Assembly (NCBI RefSeq): GCF_000422905.1
Contig: NZ_AUGY01000066.1
Location: 1 to 48,013 of the forward strand
DNA: 48,013 nucleotides
DNA from: Paenibacillus alginolyticus DSM 5050 = NBRC 15375
Lineage (GTDB): Bacteria; Bacillota; Bacilli; Paenibacillales; NBRC-103111
Direction of reading: 5' to 3'
Positions 39,771-48,008 of this stretch are shown one piece after another. A program made the position numbers and the translations under genes. Each line of letters opens with the position of its first letter. Positions within the stretch are counted from its first letter, which is position 1. The notes beneath the pieces were generated by a model, which worked only from the letters and a program-made list of their open reading frames with translations, made no database searches and was not told the origin of the DNA.

Positions 39771-40571
39771 TTAAATCCTCAATCCTCTTTTCAAAATGAT
39801 CCCGATCAGTATCGCTATGAGTGTGAGTACAACCGTTCCACCTGGAGCAAGATCCCATACACCCGCTACGACTAATCCAATGACAACAGCAATTTCAGAG
39901 AACAGAATCGCTAAAAAGACCGAGTGTTTAAAGCTCCGAGCGATTAATAAACTGCACGCTACCGGTATAGTTAATAACGAGGAAACGAGCAGTGCTCCGA
40001 CAATTTTGATAGCGACTGAAATCACAAGAGCTGTCAGCATTGTAATCATCATATTATAATATTTAAGCGGAAGTCCACTTACACTCGCTGCATCTTCATC
40101 AAAGAACATCAGGAAGAACTCTTTGAAATGCGCCGCGATTACGCCAACCACGAGTACACAAACCGTAAAAACAACCCATAAATCCGTTGAATCCAATGTG
40201 TATATACTGCCGAATAAATAACTCATTACGTTCATATTAAAGCCTTTGCCAATCGTAAAAAGGAGAGTAGCCAGTGCAACGCCGCCTGACATAATAATGG
40301 CAATGGAAAGCTCGGCGTAAGTCTTATAGGCTTTGCGCAAGCGTTCAATAGCAAACGATGCAAGCAAAGCAAACACGAGGCCGACACCCAAAGGATACAC
40401 GTTAATCAGAAATCCAAGAGCAACACCTGCAATTGAAACATGCGCAAGCGTATCCCCAATCATAGACAACCGTCGAAGGACAAGAAAAACGCCCATTAAA
40501 GGCGCTGTAAGCCCAATCAGTATGCCACCTAATAATGCACGTTGAAAAAAGTATTCCGTAAATATGTCCAA
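39771..40571 (-). CDS. znuB: Zinc ABC transporter permease
   Basis: This 266-residue protein starts at TTG 40571, ten bases after GGAG. The eight-helix ABC-3 family permease pattern is evident: FFQRALLGGILIGLTAPLMGVFLVLRRLSMIGDTLAHVSIAGVA at the start, the cytoplasmic EAA-like loop and a GLVVAGVWDLAPGGTVVL end. It forms the membrane channel for the substrate delivered by ZnuA. A perfect hairpin lies in the 54-bp gap before it. Confidence 0.93.
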   Translation of the reverse strand: MDIFTEYFFQRALLGGILIGLTAPLMGVFLVLRRLSMIGDTLAHVSIAGVALGFLINVYPLGVGLVFALLASFAIERLRKAYKTYAELSIAIIMSGGVALATLLFTIGKGFNMNVMSYLFGSIYTLDSTDLWVVFTVCVLVVGVIAAHFKEFFLMFFDEDAASVSGLPLKYYNMMITMLTALVISVAIKIVGALLVSSLLTIPVACSLLIARSFKHSVFLAILFSEIAVVIGLVVAGVWDLAPGGTVVLTLIAILIGIILKRGLRI

Positions 40572-40596
40572 AAATGCCCGCTCCTATTGTAGGGAA

Positions 40597-40615
40597 CTTT
40601 GTTCGGAGAACAAAG
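40597..40615 (-). other. Perfect hairpin between znuC and znuB
   Basis: CTTTGTTC and GAACAAAG (8 bp each) surround a 3-base loop, 16 bp before the GGAG ribosome site of znuB. There is no T run, so it is more likely an mRNA stability or translation element than a terminator. Confidence 0.55.
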
Positions 40616-40625
40616 CCTCTCCTCT

Positions 40626-41405
40626 TTATTGAACTCCGATCATCTCACGAATCTGGCCGATGGAATGTGTCAAATTCGTCTCACGGCAATCCTCCGGATC
40701 ATGAGTATGCTTTACATAAAACTTAATGCCGCCACTTACCTGTTGCGGCTCTGTACCTAGATATGACTGCATCATGTCCATATCATGGGACACCATGATG
40801 AAGGTCATATGATGATGCTGGTGCATATGGCGGATCATCCGAAAAAATCCGACCTGCGTTTCAGCATCGATGCCAACCGTCGGCTCATCAAGAATGAGCA
40901 GCTCAGGGTTGTTAACAATCGCGCGTGCGAGAAAAGCGCGCTGCTGCTGTCCGCCCGACAGCTGGCCGATGCGACGGTCAGCTAAATCCTCAATGCGCAT
41001 GGCAAGCATCGCATCCTCAGCCTTTTGAATGTCGGCTTTGGTCAACCGACGATAGACCCGCTTCTTGCTATACATGCCAGATAAAACGATTTCCCTGACA
41101 GTAGCTGGAAATAAAGGGTTAAACGCATTTTTTTGAGGAACATAACCAATACGTTCCCAATCTTTGAATTGGCTCAACGGGTGATCAAACAGTCTGATCT
41201 CCCCTTCTGTTGGTTTCAACAGACCGACAAGCATTTTAAGCAGTGTGGTTTTCCCCGCGCCATTGGAACCAATAACACCCACAAAATCTCGTTCAAGAAC
41301 ATCAAAATGAAGCTTTTCTATCACTTTTTTATTATCATAGGAGAATGAAAGGCTATCAATAGATACTATCCTCCGATGGCAAAAGTTTTTACTGTTATTC
41401 TCCAT
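40626..41405 (-). CDS. znuC: Zinc ABC transporter ATP-binding protein
   Basis: This 259-residue protein starts at ATG 41405 after GAGGAGCAAAAAG. Walker A GSNGAGKT is at 46-53, the signature LSGGQQQR at 149-156 and Walker B LLILDEP at 169-175, with the switch His in MVSHDMDMM. The C-terminal end has His/Asp residues (HTHDPEDC) that may sense metal. It powers ZnuB. Confidence 0.93.
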   Translation of the reverse strand: MENNSKNFCHRRIVSIDSLSFSYDNKKVIEKLHFDVLERDFVGVIGSNGAGKTTLLKMLVGLLKPTEGEIRLFDHPLSQFKDWERIGYVPQKNAFNPLFPATVREIVLSGMYSKKRVYRRLTKADIQKAEDAMLAMRIEDLADRRIGQLSGGQQQRAFLARAIVNNPELLILDEPTVGIDAETQVGFFRMIRHMHQHHHMTFIMVSHDMDMMQSYLGTEPQQVSGGIKFYVKHTHDPEDCRETNLTHSIGQIREMIGVQ

Positions 41406-41446
41406 CTTTTTGCTCCTCACTCATTAAGAATGAAATTACTCTTACT

Positions 41447-42367
41447 TTATTGTAAGGCAATTACTAGGTTTTTCAAATTATCGTCCATAATTGAGATATA
41501 ATCTTTGCCTGCTTTCATTTGTTCGTCCGTTAATCCCTCAAGTGGGTTAAGTACCATCGTGTCCACTTTAGCATCTTTGGCTAACGTTTTGGCTAATTTA
41601 TCGGATACCAATTCTTCAAAGAAAATATATTTCAAATCATGATCTTTCAAAAACTCATTCATTTTTTTCAAATCCTGAGCCGTCGGCTCAGCATCCGGCG
41701 ATAATCCCATTATCGACATTTGAGTTAAACCATAATCCCGACATAAATACGCAAAAGCTTGATGGGAAACCGCAATTTCTTTCTTCGAGGTACGAGCAAT
41801 TTCTTTTTTGTACCGTGCATCCAAATCTGTTAATTTCGCTGCATATTTCGCATAATTTTGCTCAAAAGCATCCTTATGAGCAGGATCCGCTTCAATCAAT
41901 GCCATTTTAATATTATTAGCCATTTTCACAGCATTTAACGGGCTTAACCATGCATGTGGATCATATTCCTCTTTATTTTCTGTCGTTTTAATTAAATCTG
42001 CCCCTTTACTGGCCTCAACTACCTTTAAAGTGGAGTCTGCTGACAAACTACCGAGGAAGTCCTGCACCCAGCCTTCAAATCCTGCTCCTTGATACACAAA
42101 CACCTGAGCTTGGGTCATATTTTTGATATCTTTGCTCTTTGGCGACCAATCATGCGGCTCTACGCCAGCTGGGACCAAATTGATCGCATTCACATACTCT
42201 CCGCCAATATTGCGGGTAAATTCATAAAGAGGATAAAAACTGGTTACCACATTGACTTTACCTTGGACCATCTTTGCTTTCGAACTTGACGTATTTCCAC
42301 AACCAGCCATGACAACAGTTAAAATAGCCAACAATACTATGTAAAGAACTCTCTTATTTCTTACCAT
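41447..42367 (-). CDS. znuA: Zinc-binding lipoprotein of the ABC transporter
   Basis: This 306-residue protein has its ATG at 42367. Its lipobox ends at C23 (TVVMAGC). Metal-ligand histidines are PAGVEPHDWSP, EEYDPHAWLSP and SHQAFAYL, in the order of ZnuA/TroA-type proteins. The short acidic/His stretch typical of strict zinc proteins (NKEEYDPHAW) is small. Mn2+ import cannot be excluded from sequence alone, but the Zur-like site favours zinc. Longer in-frame starts overlap the operator. Confidence 0.9.
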   Translation of the reverse strand: MVRNKRVLYIVLLAILTVVMAGCGNTSSSKAKMVQGKVNVVTSFYPLYEFTRNIGGEYVNAINLVPAGVEPHDWSPKSKDIKNMTQAQVFVYQGAGFEGWVQDFLGSLSADSTLKVVEASKGADLIKTTENKEEYDPHAWLSPLNAVKMANNIKMALIEADPAHKDAFEQNYAKYAAKLTDLDARYKKEIARTSKKEIAVSHQAFAYLCRDYGLTQMSIMGLSPDAEPTAQDLKKMNEFLKDHDLKYIFFEELVSDKLAKTLAKDAKVDTMVLNPLEGLTDEQMKAGKDYISIMDDNLKNLVIALQ

Positions 42368-42392
42368 TATAATCAACCCACCCATTTCTAAA

Positions 42393-42407
42393 TCGTAATA
42401 ATTTTTA
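42393..42407 (-). promoter_or_regulatory. Zur-like operator upstream of znuA
   Basis: On the minus strand TAAAAATTATTACGA matches the Bacillus Zur box TCGTAATNATTACGA at 11 of 14 defined positions, with a perfect right half (ATTACGA). It covers the expected transcription start, so binding of Zur with zinc would block the promoter at 42419-42447. Confidence 0.6.
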
Positions 42408-42418
42408 TTAACGAATTG

Positions 42419-42447
42419 ATTATACGAGTCCACTTAATTGAAGTCAA
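42419..42447 (-). promoter_or_regulatory. Sigma-A promoter of the znuACB-ccdA operon
   Basis: TTGACT (42447-42442) and TATAAT (42424-42419) are exactly 17 bp apart on the minus strand, close to the ideal promoter. Confidence 0.8.
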
Positions 42448-42460
42448 TACATCGAAGCGT

Positions 42461-42500
42461 AAAAAACAAAATAGCCAGCTGTAGAATTCACAGCATGGCC
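42461..42500 (-). terminator. Terminator after the lipoprotein gene
   Basis: On the minus strand CCATGCTGT pairs with ACAGCTGG (one bulge) around GAATTCT, followed by CTATTTTGTTTTTT. It ends the lipoprotein transcript just before the znu promoter. Confidence 0.75.
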
Positions 42501-42531
42501 CCATCTGTTGCAAGTAATTCGTTCGTGAAGG

Positions 42532-42960
42532 TTATTTCGATTGATCTCCACTATCATCTGAGTTTTTCGAACTATCTGAACTCCCATCTTTTGACCCGTC
42601 TGATTCTTCACTTGTCTTTCCACCTGAGTCCTTTTTACTTGAATCCCCGCCTGACTTAGAATCAGATGGTTTCTCACTTTCCGCTTTTAATTTCTTATAA
42701 CGTTCTTCTGATTGTTTAATAAGTTTTTGATCCTGTTCAATCTTATATTGGAGAATCTCATTATAGATCTGGTATTGCTTTTTCAACTCTTGATCAATGA
42801 TACTCCCTTTCCCCGTCGTACTCTGAGCATTAGATTTCGATTGATCTTTTTTGGCATCCTCCTTCTTCTTAGCCGAGTCGCCACCGAAAATCGAACAAGC
42901 CGATATAAGAATAACCATTCCTGTCATACACATCAATTTCACTAGAAACCGAACATTCAT
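42532..42960 (-). CDS. Small lipoprotein with a charged coiled coil and Ser/Asp/Lys tail
   Basis: This 142-residue protein starts at ATG 42960 after GGAGTGAGGCAT. The signal peptide ends in lipobox VILISAC (C22). A Lys/Asp segment is followed by an amphipathic helix (QIYNEILQYKIEQDQKLIKQSEERYKKLKAE) likely to form a coiled coil, then a low-complexity Ser/Asp/Gly/Lys tail of about 50 residues. The family is not recognised. It could be a wall-spanning lipoprotein. Confidence 0.75.
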   Translation of the reverse strand: MNVRFLVKLMCMTGMVILISACSIFGGDSAKKKEDAKKDQSKSNAQSTTGKGSIIDQELKKQYQIYNEILQYKIEQDQKLIKQSEERYKKLKAESEKPSDSKSGGDSSKKDSGGKTSEESDGSKDGSSDSSKNSDDSGDQSK

Positions 42961-43085
42961 ATGCCTCACTCCGTGGTTAGTTTCCTTTATCATGCCCCAC
43001 TCACTTTAAAATCACCCATACAAACAGAAACACCCCACCCCGGAAAAATGGTCAAGACCCCATATAGTAGACATTGTTAAAACAC

Positions 43086-43979
43086 CTAGGCTACAAGCTG
43101 ATTCCTGTATTCAACAGGAGTCAGCTTGTTTAGTTTTCGTTGCGCCCTATCTTCGTTGTAAAAACGGATGTATTCCTCAATTCGTCTTTGTGCCTCATCG
43201 ATCGATCGTATATCATATAGGTAGAGTGCTTCGACTTTCAGGTGAGAGAAGAAGCTCTCCATTGAGGCGTTGTCATAACAATTGCCTCGGCGTGACATGC
43301 TGATTTGGGCGCCAACCTGTGGCAGCATGTCGTGGTAGGCATGAGACGTGTACTGGCTTCCTTGATCGCTGTGAACGATCAATCCAGTCACGTCTTTATG
43401 TTTGTCAAAAGCCTTTCTAAACGTCTCTAAGACCAACGGATTGTCATTGTGACGACTAATGTGATACCCAACGATTTCATTGTTCCACAGATCCTTGATA
43501 GCTGATAAGTAAATCTTCTCATCGAACACGCGATATTGTGTAACATCCGTAACCCATTTTTGATTCGGCTTATCCGCCTTGAAATTTCTTTGTAAAGTAT
43601 TCTCTGCGATTCTGCCATCCGATACAGCCGCTTCGTAGCTCGTTCTATGGACGTATTTACGACGTATGATCGCTTTAATGCCCAGCTCCTGCATTAATCG
43701 CAGAACCTTCTTGTGATTGACGACAAGGCTGTATTGGCGGTATAGCTCATCCTGTACACGACGGTATCCTACAGTCTTGTTACGTTGTTCGTAAATGGCT
43801 TTGATTTTGAGCTTTAGATCTTCATCTGGATTGTTCACTTTGCGCTTTAGATAGGCATAGTAACCACTTCTGCTTATCCCCAGGTATGCACATAGTCCCT
43901 TTATACCTTGCTTATCCTTCAGTTCGTCTACGACATTATGCTTGCTTTTCAGCCCTCCCGATTCAAGATTTGTAACCAC
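43086..43979 (-). CDS. IS3-family transposase OrfB (integrase domain)
   Basis: This 297-residue protein has the DDE triad at D145 (WVTDVTQYR), D205 (IVHSDQGSQY) and E241 (DNASMESFF), with the 35-residue spacing between the last two that defines the IS3 family. An HTH_21-type segment (YLGISRSGYYAYLKR) lies near the start. The first codon GTG is only where the frame opens. Translation most likely enters by -1 frameshift from orfA to give an OrfAB fusion. Confidence 0.92.
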   Translation of the reverse strand: MVTNLESGGLKSKHNVVDELKDKQGIKGLCAYLGISRSGYYAYLKRKVNNPDEDLKLKIKAIYEQRNKTVGYRRVQDELYRQYSLVVNHKKVLRLMQELGIKAIIRRKYVHRTSYEAAVSDGRIAENTLQRNFKADKPNQKWVTDVTQYRVFDEKIYLSAIKDLWNNEIVGYHISRHNDNPLVLETFRKAFDKHKDVTGLIVHSDQGSQYTSHAYHDMLPQVGAQISMSRRGNCYDNASMESFFSHLKVEALYLYDIRSIDEAQRRIEEYIRFYNEDRAQRKLNKLTPVEYRNQLVA

Positions 43980-44263
43980 TTTTTTAGGACGTCTACCTCC
44001 AAGTACAGACGACGTAGTTCACGCTCTTGCTCCGTTTTAGTCCGATGGGGATCTCCACGTCTATCCTCGAATACTGTTGCTCCCTTTTCACGATACATTC
44101 TCATCCAGACTTTAACTCGATCCCTATCATGTACTGCCAAGTGATTTGTGATCTTACTGTAACTCCACCCCAAATCAACATGTAACCGAATTGCTTCCAA
44201 CTTAAGAGACTCAGGATAATGCTTAAACTTTTGTCCTTTCTTTGCTGGCATAATAAAATGCAC
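43949..44263 (-). CDS. IS3-family OrfA (HTH protein)
   Basis: This 104-residue protein starts at ATG 44263. A helix-turn-helix (YSKITNHLAVHDRDRVKVWMRMYRE) is followed by a leucine zipper-like helix (ERELRRLYLEVDVLKKWLQIL). The slippery heptamer A-AAA-AAG (43985-43979) lies at VLKKW. A -1 slip there reads directly into V-V-T-N-L-E of orfB. Confidence 0.9.
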   Translation of the reverse strand: MHFIMPAKKGQKFKHYPESLKLEAIRLHVDLGWSYSKITNHLAVHDRDRVKVWMRMYREKGATVFEDRRGDPHRTKTEQERELRRLYLEVDVLKKWLQILNREG

Positions 44264-44363
44264 CCCCTAGAATATCATCGGATACCCATAGGGTTTTTCC
44301 AATGTCTATTCTAAGGGGTGCACTTCAAAATAAGGGATGAGGTGTTTATTCGTTTGATTCCTA

Positions 44364-46364
44364 TTATTTAACAATTGCTCCGTTTGGCATTGATTCAGGG
44401 ACAGTAGCAAGTGTCAGCTGGTCGCCATGTGAAGCAGCGAGAATCATACCTTGTGACAGTTCGCCGCGCAGCTTGACGGGCTTTAAATTCGTTACGCAAA
44501 TCACTTTGCGTCCAGCAAGCTCATCTGGCGAGTAAAACTTCGCAATGCCTGATACAACCTGGCGCTGCTCGTATCCGAGGTCGAGCTGCAGCTTGAGAAG
44601 CTTATCGGCGCCTTTCACAGGCTCGGCCGATAACACCTGTGCTACGCGCAGCTCCACTTTGGCAAAATCGTCAATCGCGATTTCGTCCTTTGCCTCTGGC
44701 GCGGGCACTGCGTTGGCAGCGGCCGCAGGCGCTGCCGTTGTCGATTCGTCGGCGTTAACTGCAGCGCCGCCACCCATGGCCTCGACGATGTAGGCGACTT
44801 CTGCCTCCACGTCCAGCCGAGGAAACATTGGCTCCCCCTTCTGCACCTTTGTGCCGGCAGGGAGATGACCGAAGGTCTGCACGCTCTCCCACGCTGTCAA
44901 ACGTGGCAGGTCTTCTACAGCTAAGCCTAGCTGCTGCCAAATCAATTGCGGCGTCTTGGTCAAAAACGGACGCAGCAGCACAGATGAAATGCGCTGGGAT
45001 TCAGCCAGCACATACATCACGGAGCCAAGTGTCTCTCGCTTGGCTTCATCCTTCACCATCGACCACGGCTGCGTCTCGTCGATATATTTGTTCGTGCGGC
45101 TGATAAGCTGCCACACGGCAGATAGCGCAATGGAAAACTCCATTTTTTCCATTGCTTCCTCGTACTTCGCTACCGTAGAACCAACAGTCTCTATGAGACT
45201 TTCGTCATATTCGGTAGCCCCCGCAACATATGCGGGAATCTTGCCTGCAAAGTACTTATCGATCATCACGATCGTACGGTTCAACAGATTCCCGAGATCA
45301 TTGGCGAGATCATGATTGACTCGCTCAACAAAACTTTCCGGCGTAAATGTTCCATCGGCCCCAAAAGGCACTTCGCGCATGAGATAGTAACGCAGCGCAT
45401 CTAATCCATAACGGTCGATCAAAGTAACCGGATCGACTACATTCCCTTTGGACTTAGACATTTTGCCGTCCTTCATGAGCAACCAGCCGTGCGCAAACAC
45501 CTTTTTCGGCAAAGGTAAGTCAAGAGCCATCAGCATAATTGGCCAATAAATCGTGTGGAATCGTACAATCTCCTTACTCATTAAATGAACATCCGCAGGC
45601 CAATATTTCTTAAATTTACTTTCATCTTCTGAGCCATAGCCAAGCGCAGTAATGTAGTTGGAAAGCGCATCGATCCAGACATAAATAACGTGTTTCGGAT
45701 CCCCAGGAACTTTGATTCCCCAGTCAAACGTCGTTCTAGATACAGCCAAATCCTCAAGACCTGGTTTAATGAAGTTATTCAGCATTTCGTTTTTACGAGA
45801 TTCTGGGTGGATGAAATCTGGATTTTCCTCATAATACTGCACTAAGCGATCGGCATACTTGCTCATCCGGAAGAAATAAGTTTGCTCCTTCATTTTCTCC
45901 ACAGGACGCCCACAATCTGGACACTTCCCATCTACCAGCTTGCTTTCCGGAAAAAAAGATTCATCGGGAATACAATACCAGCCCTCATACTCGCCTAAAT
46001 AAATGTCTCCTTGATCCAGTAACCTTTGAAAAATTTTACCAACGGCATCTTTATGACGATCTTCGGTTGTTCGAATAAAATCATCATATGAGATATCCAG
46101 CTTCGACCAAAGCTCTTTGATTCCTGTAACAATATCATCAACAAAATGCTGAGGCGTTGTTCCTTTCTCTTGAGCCTTACGCTCAATCTTCTGACCATGT
46201 TCATCCGTACCTGTTAAATACCTGACATCAAAGCCGCGCAGTCGCTTGTAGCGCGCCATAGCATCACCAGCTACCGTGGAATAAGCGTGACCAATATGCA
46301 GCTTATCACTCGGGTAATAAATTGGTGTTGTAATGTAAAATGTTTTCGATTGGGTTGACATCAT
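44364..46364 (-). CDS. metG: Methionyl-tRNA synthetase
   Basis: This 666-residue protein starts at ATG 46364 after TAGGAGGAACGA. HIGH is at 23-26, KMSKS at 301-305, and a single zinc knuckle is formed by C131 (WYCIPD) and C148/C151 (KCPDCGRP). An Ala/Pro-rich linker around 530-560 leads to a C-terminal EMAP-like tRNA-binding domain (FAKVELRVAQVLSAEPVKGADKLLKLQ). The region encoding the linker and the anticodon-domain end (44550-45000) is markedly GC-richer than the 5' half. Expression is controlled by a T-box leader. Confidence 0.97.
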   Translation of the reverse strand: MMSTQSKTFYITTPIYYPSDKLHIGHAYSTVAGDAMARYKRLRGFDVRYLTGTDEHGQKIERKAQEKGTTPQHFVDDIVTGIKELWSKLDISYDDFIRTTEDRHKDAVGKIFQRLLDQGDIYLGEYEGWYCIPDESFFPESKLVDGKCPDCGRPVEKMKEQTYFFRMSKYADRLVQYYEENPDFIHPESRKNEMLNNFIKPGLEDLAVSRTTFDWGIKVPGDPKHVIYVWIDALSNYITALGYGSEDESKFKKYWPADVHLMSKEIVRFHTIYWPIMLMALDLPLPKKVFAHGWLLMKDGKMSKSKGNVVDPVTLIDRYGLDALRYYLMREVPFGADGTFTPESFVERVNHDLANDLGNLLNRTIVMIDKYFAGKIPAYVAGATEYDESLIETVGSTVAKYEEAMEKMEFSIALSAVWQLISRTNKYIDETQPWSMVKDEAKRETLGSVMYVLAESQRISSVLLRPFLTKTPQLIWQQLGLAVEDLPRLTAWESVQTFGHLPAGTKVQKGEPMFPRLDVEAEVAYIVEAMGGGAAVNADESTTAAPAAAANAVPAPEAKDEIAIDDFAKVELRVAQVLSAEPVKGADKLLKLQLDLGYEQRQVVSGIAKFYSPDELAGRKVICVTNLKPVKLRGELSQGMILAASHGDQLTLATVPESMPNGAIVK

Positions 46365-46394
46365 TCGTTCCTCCTAGCAAATAGTAGAAAACAC

Positions 46395-46702
46395 AAAAAG
46401 CCCTCATCCATCTTGGGACGAGAGCTGAACTCACGCGGTACCACCCAGGTTCCCCCGCCTTTCACAAGCTCGGGGCTCAGTAAGTCGATTACGACTTGCC
46501 CATTAACGCTGGGACACGAGGCCAGCTTACTCCCATTTTGCCATTTGCTTCACAAATGCAATCTGAGCAGCTCGAAAGCCTATTCTCCGGGACCATATTC
46601 CAAACCTACTCCTATACCGGCTTTCACCTAACCCGGCTCTCTGTTTATAGGCCTCCGTTTGTACTTATCCGTTCATCGAAACCATATTATTTACAACTTA
46701 AG
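46395..46702 (-). ncRNA. T-box leader (Met) of metG with terminator
   Basis: The minus strand contains the invariant T-box GGGTGGTACCGCG (about 46450-46437). It is followed by a terminator with arms AGCTCTCGTCC and GGATGAGGGCT plus TTTTTG (46426-46397). Upstream Stem I features are present, and the ATATGGTCC region near 46600 offers ATG as specifier codon, matching the downstream gene. Uncharged tRNA-Met binding would favour the antiterminator and expression. It fills the 367-bp gap between metG and yidD. Confidence 0.9.
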
Positions 46703-46705
46703 GCA

Positions 46706-46735
46706 AATATATCGAAAATATGAGCCGCCTGTCAA
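46706..46735 (-). promoter_or_regulatory. Promoter of the metG T-box transcript
   Basis: TTGACA (46735-46730) and TATATT (46711-46706) are 18 bp apart on the minus strand. The -35 box overlaps the last codons and stop of yidD (stop at 46734-46732). Confidence 0.75.
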
Positions 46736-46989
46736 GCAGACTGATCGTTATGAGATAAATTTTCCGCACGTGCCGGCACATGATCCACACCACCCGGATG
46801 AAATGGATGGCATTTACAAATCCGTTTCACCGACAACCACGATCCCTTCAACGCACCGTGAACTTCAATTGCTTCTAGAGCATATTGCGAACAAGTAGGA
46901 TAGAATCGGCAAGTTGGCGGCTTCAACGGAGAAATAAACTTCCGATAGAAATGAATAGGTACTTGTAAAGTCTTTTTCAACTGAGCCAC
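46732..46989 (-). CDS. yidD: YidD, membrane protein insertion efficiency factor
   Basis: This 85-residue protein starts at GTG 46989, seven bases after GGAG. Family signatures are IHFYRKFISPLKPPTCRFYPTCSQYALEAIEVHG and KRICKCHPFHPGGVDHVP. A small amphipathic inner-membrane protein, it works near YidC/SpoIIIJ. All conserved Cys residues (CRFYPTCS, CKC) are present. Confidence 0.95.
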   Translation of the reverse strand: MAQLKKTLQVPIHFYRKFISPLKPPTCRFYPTCSQYALEAIEVHGALKGSWLSVKRICKCHPFHPGGVDHVPARAENLSHNDQSA

Positions 46990-47069
46990 TCTCCTGCTCC
47001 ATTGTTTTCAAACATGCTGTCCTCCCATCATGCCTGAAAATAAAGAATGAGTCAATTCATGCCATTGAG

Positions 47070-47759
47070 CTAAGCAGAGAGTTGAAAACACTTTAGAAAA
47101 GTAGGATAAAAATACACCGATACAAACGTCTTAATCCATTTATTAAACGTATACCCAGATCTATTCATATTACGTAAATATATTTGGTGCTCCTTAGGTA
47201 AAATACTCCGTATCATCAATTTGGAATTGAGTCTATTTATTTTGGATTCTAGGTAAGAGCGTAAATTCCACTCGTTAGGGGAGTTTTGACTTAAATTGGT
47301 TTGAGGTTTTTCTTCAATTGAGTCCTGATCATTAAATAATGGAGTTATAGTTGTTGATTCTCTTAATTTTTGGAATACATTAAGTCTATTCTCTTTAACC
47401 AAATTTGCATAATGAATTTTCTGAAGCAACAATTGAGCACTTCTATAATTAATTTCTAGGATATGTGATAAAGAACTCGCAGTATACTCTTTGCCTTCTT
47501 GCAATAGCAGTTGGATGGCACGGAACCAGTGGAGTAATGAGAGCTTGGATTTATGCATGATCGTCCCAGCAGTTATAGAGACCTGCATTCTGCATTCCTT
47601 ACACTCTAATAATCTACGTGTACGGATTTTAAAAGCTTCATTGTGGTCACAGCGAGGACAGCAAAACCCATTAGACCAGCGCAACTTCATTAAGAAATTC
47701 TCACATTCCTCTTCTGATCGAAACGTATGAGATTGCACATCGGTAATTTGCAGTTCCAT
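47070..47759 (-). CDS. Zinc-ribbon, transposase-like protein without a DDE domain
   Basis: This 230-residue protein starts at ATG 47759 after GAGGGGGTTGAGGAT. Residues 12-60 form the zinc ribbon found at the N-terminus of IS1595/ISXO2 transposases (NGFCCPRCDHNEAFKI, RLLECKECRMQVSITAGTIMHKSKLSLLHWF), with CxxC pairs intact. It continues with a helical YRSAQLLLQKIHYA segment. The expected ISXO2 catalytic domain is missing. The rest is a basic region (about 150-230) that I do not recognise. No inverted repeats flank it. It may be a domesticated DNA-binding protein or the remnant of an element. Confidence 0.7.
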   Translation of the reverse strand: MELQITDVQSHTFRSEEECENFLMKLRWSNGFCCPRCDHNEAFKIRTRRLLECKECRMQVSITAGTIMHKSKLSLLHWFRAIQLLLQEGKEYTASSLSHILEINYRSAQLLLQKIHYANLVKENRLNVFQKLRESTTITPLFNDQDSIEEKPQTNLSQNSPNEWNLRSYLESKINRLNSKLMIRSILPKEHQIYLRNMNRSGYTFNKWIKTFVSVYFYPTFLKCFQLSA

Positions 47760-47937
47760 ATCCTCAACCCCCTCAATTCGAACATTTGTTCTTAATTTTA
47801 TAATACCAAACAAATGTTCTCATGTAAAGTATTTCTTTAAAAGAACTCTCTCTGTAAAAAGTTGAATTCTGCTATATCTACAAAAGATACCGGTTTTAGC
47901 TAGCAAGCTGTAACTAATATGAATATTTCGGTGCCAT

Positions 47938-48008
47938 AGAGCCATCGAGTTAATGAGTGAGAGCCACCACGTTAATCTATTAGAGCCACTATGTTAGTAG
48001 AGAGAGCC
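47938..48008. repeat. Tandem 22-bp repeats running to the right edge
   Basis: AGAGCC occurs at 47938, 47960, 47982 and 48003 (spacings 22, 22, 21). Each of the first three is followed by CA and a GTTA about ten bases further, so the unit is roughly AGAGCCA-N4-GTTA-N8. No spacers of unrelated sequence are present, which excludes CRISPR. Such arrays are typical of the ends of IS21/Tn7-type elements, so the start of a transposon leaving the window is likely. Nothing coding is seen in 47814-48013. Confidence 0.65.

Larger units (their letters stand above)
43049..44327. mobile_element. IS3-family insertion sequence (IS150-like), apparently intact, 1279 bp
   Basis: The ends TGGTCAAGACCCC and (inward) TGAAGTGCACCCC align and share an inner TAGACATTG, giving imperfect inverted repeats of about 36 bp. 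Flanking AAA (43046-43048 and 44328-44330) is the 3-bp target duplication. orfA and orfB overlap and are joined by an A6G slippery site. Both frames are open and the catalytic residues are complete, so the element may be active. Confidence 0.85.

Noticed and set aside
47938..48008. CRISPR array
   Set aside because: The repeats are contiguous with diverging interiors and no constant-length unique spacers. No cas genes are present.
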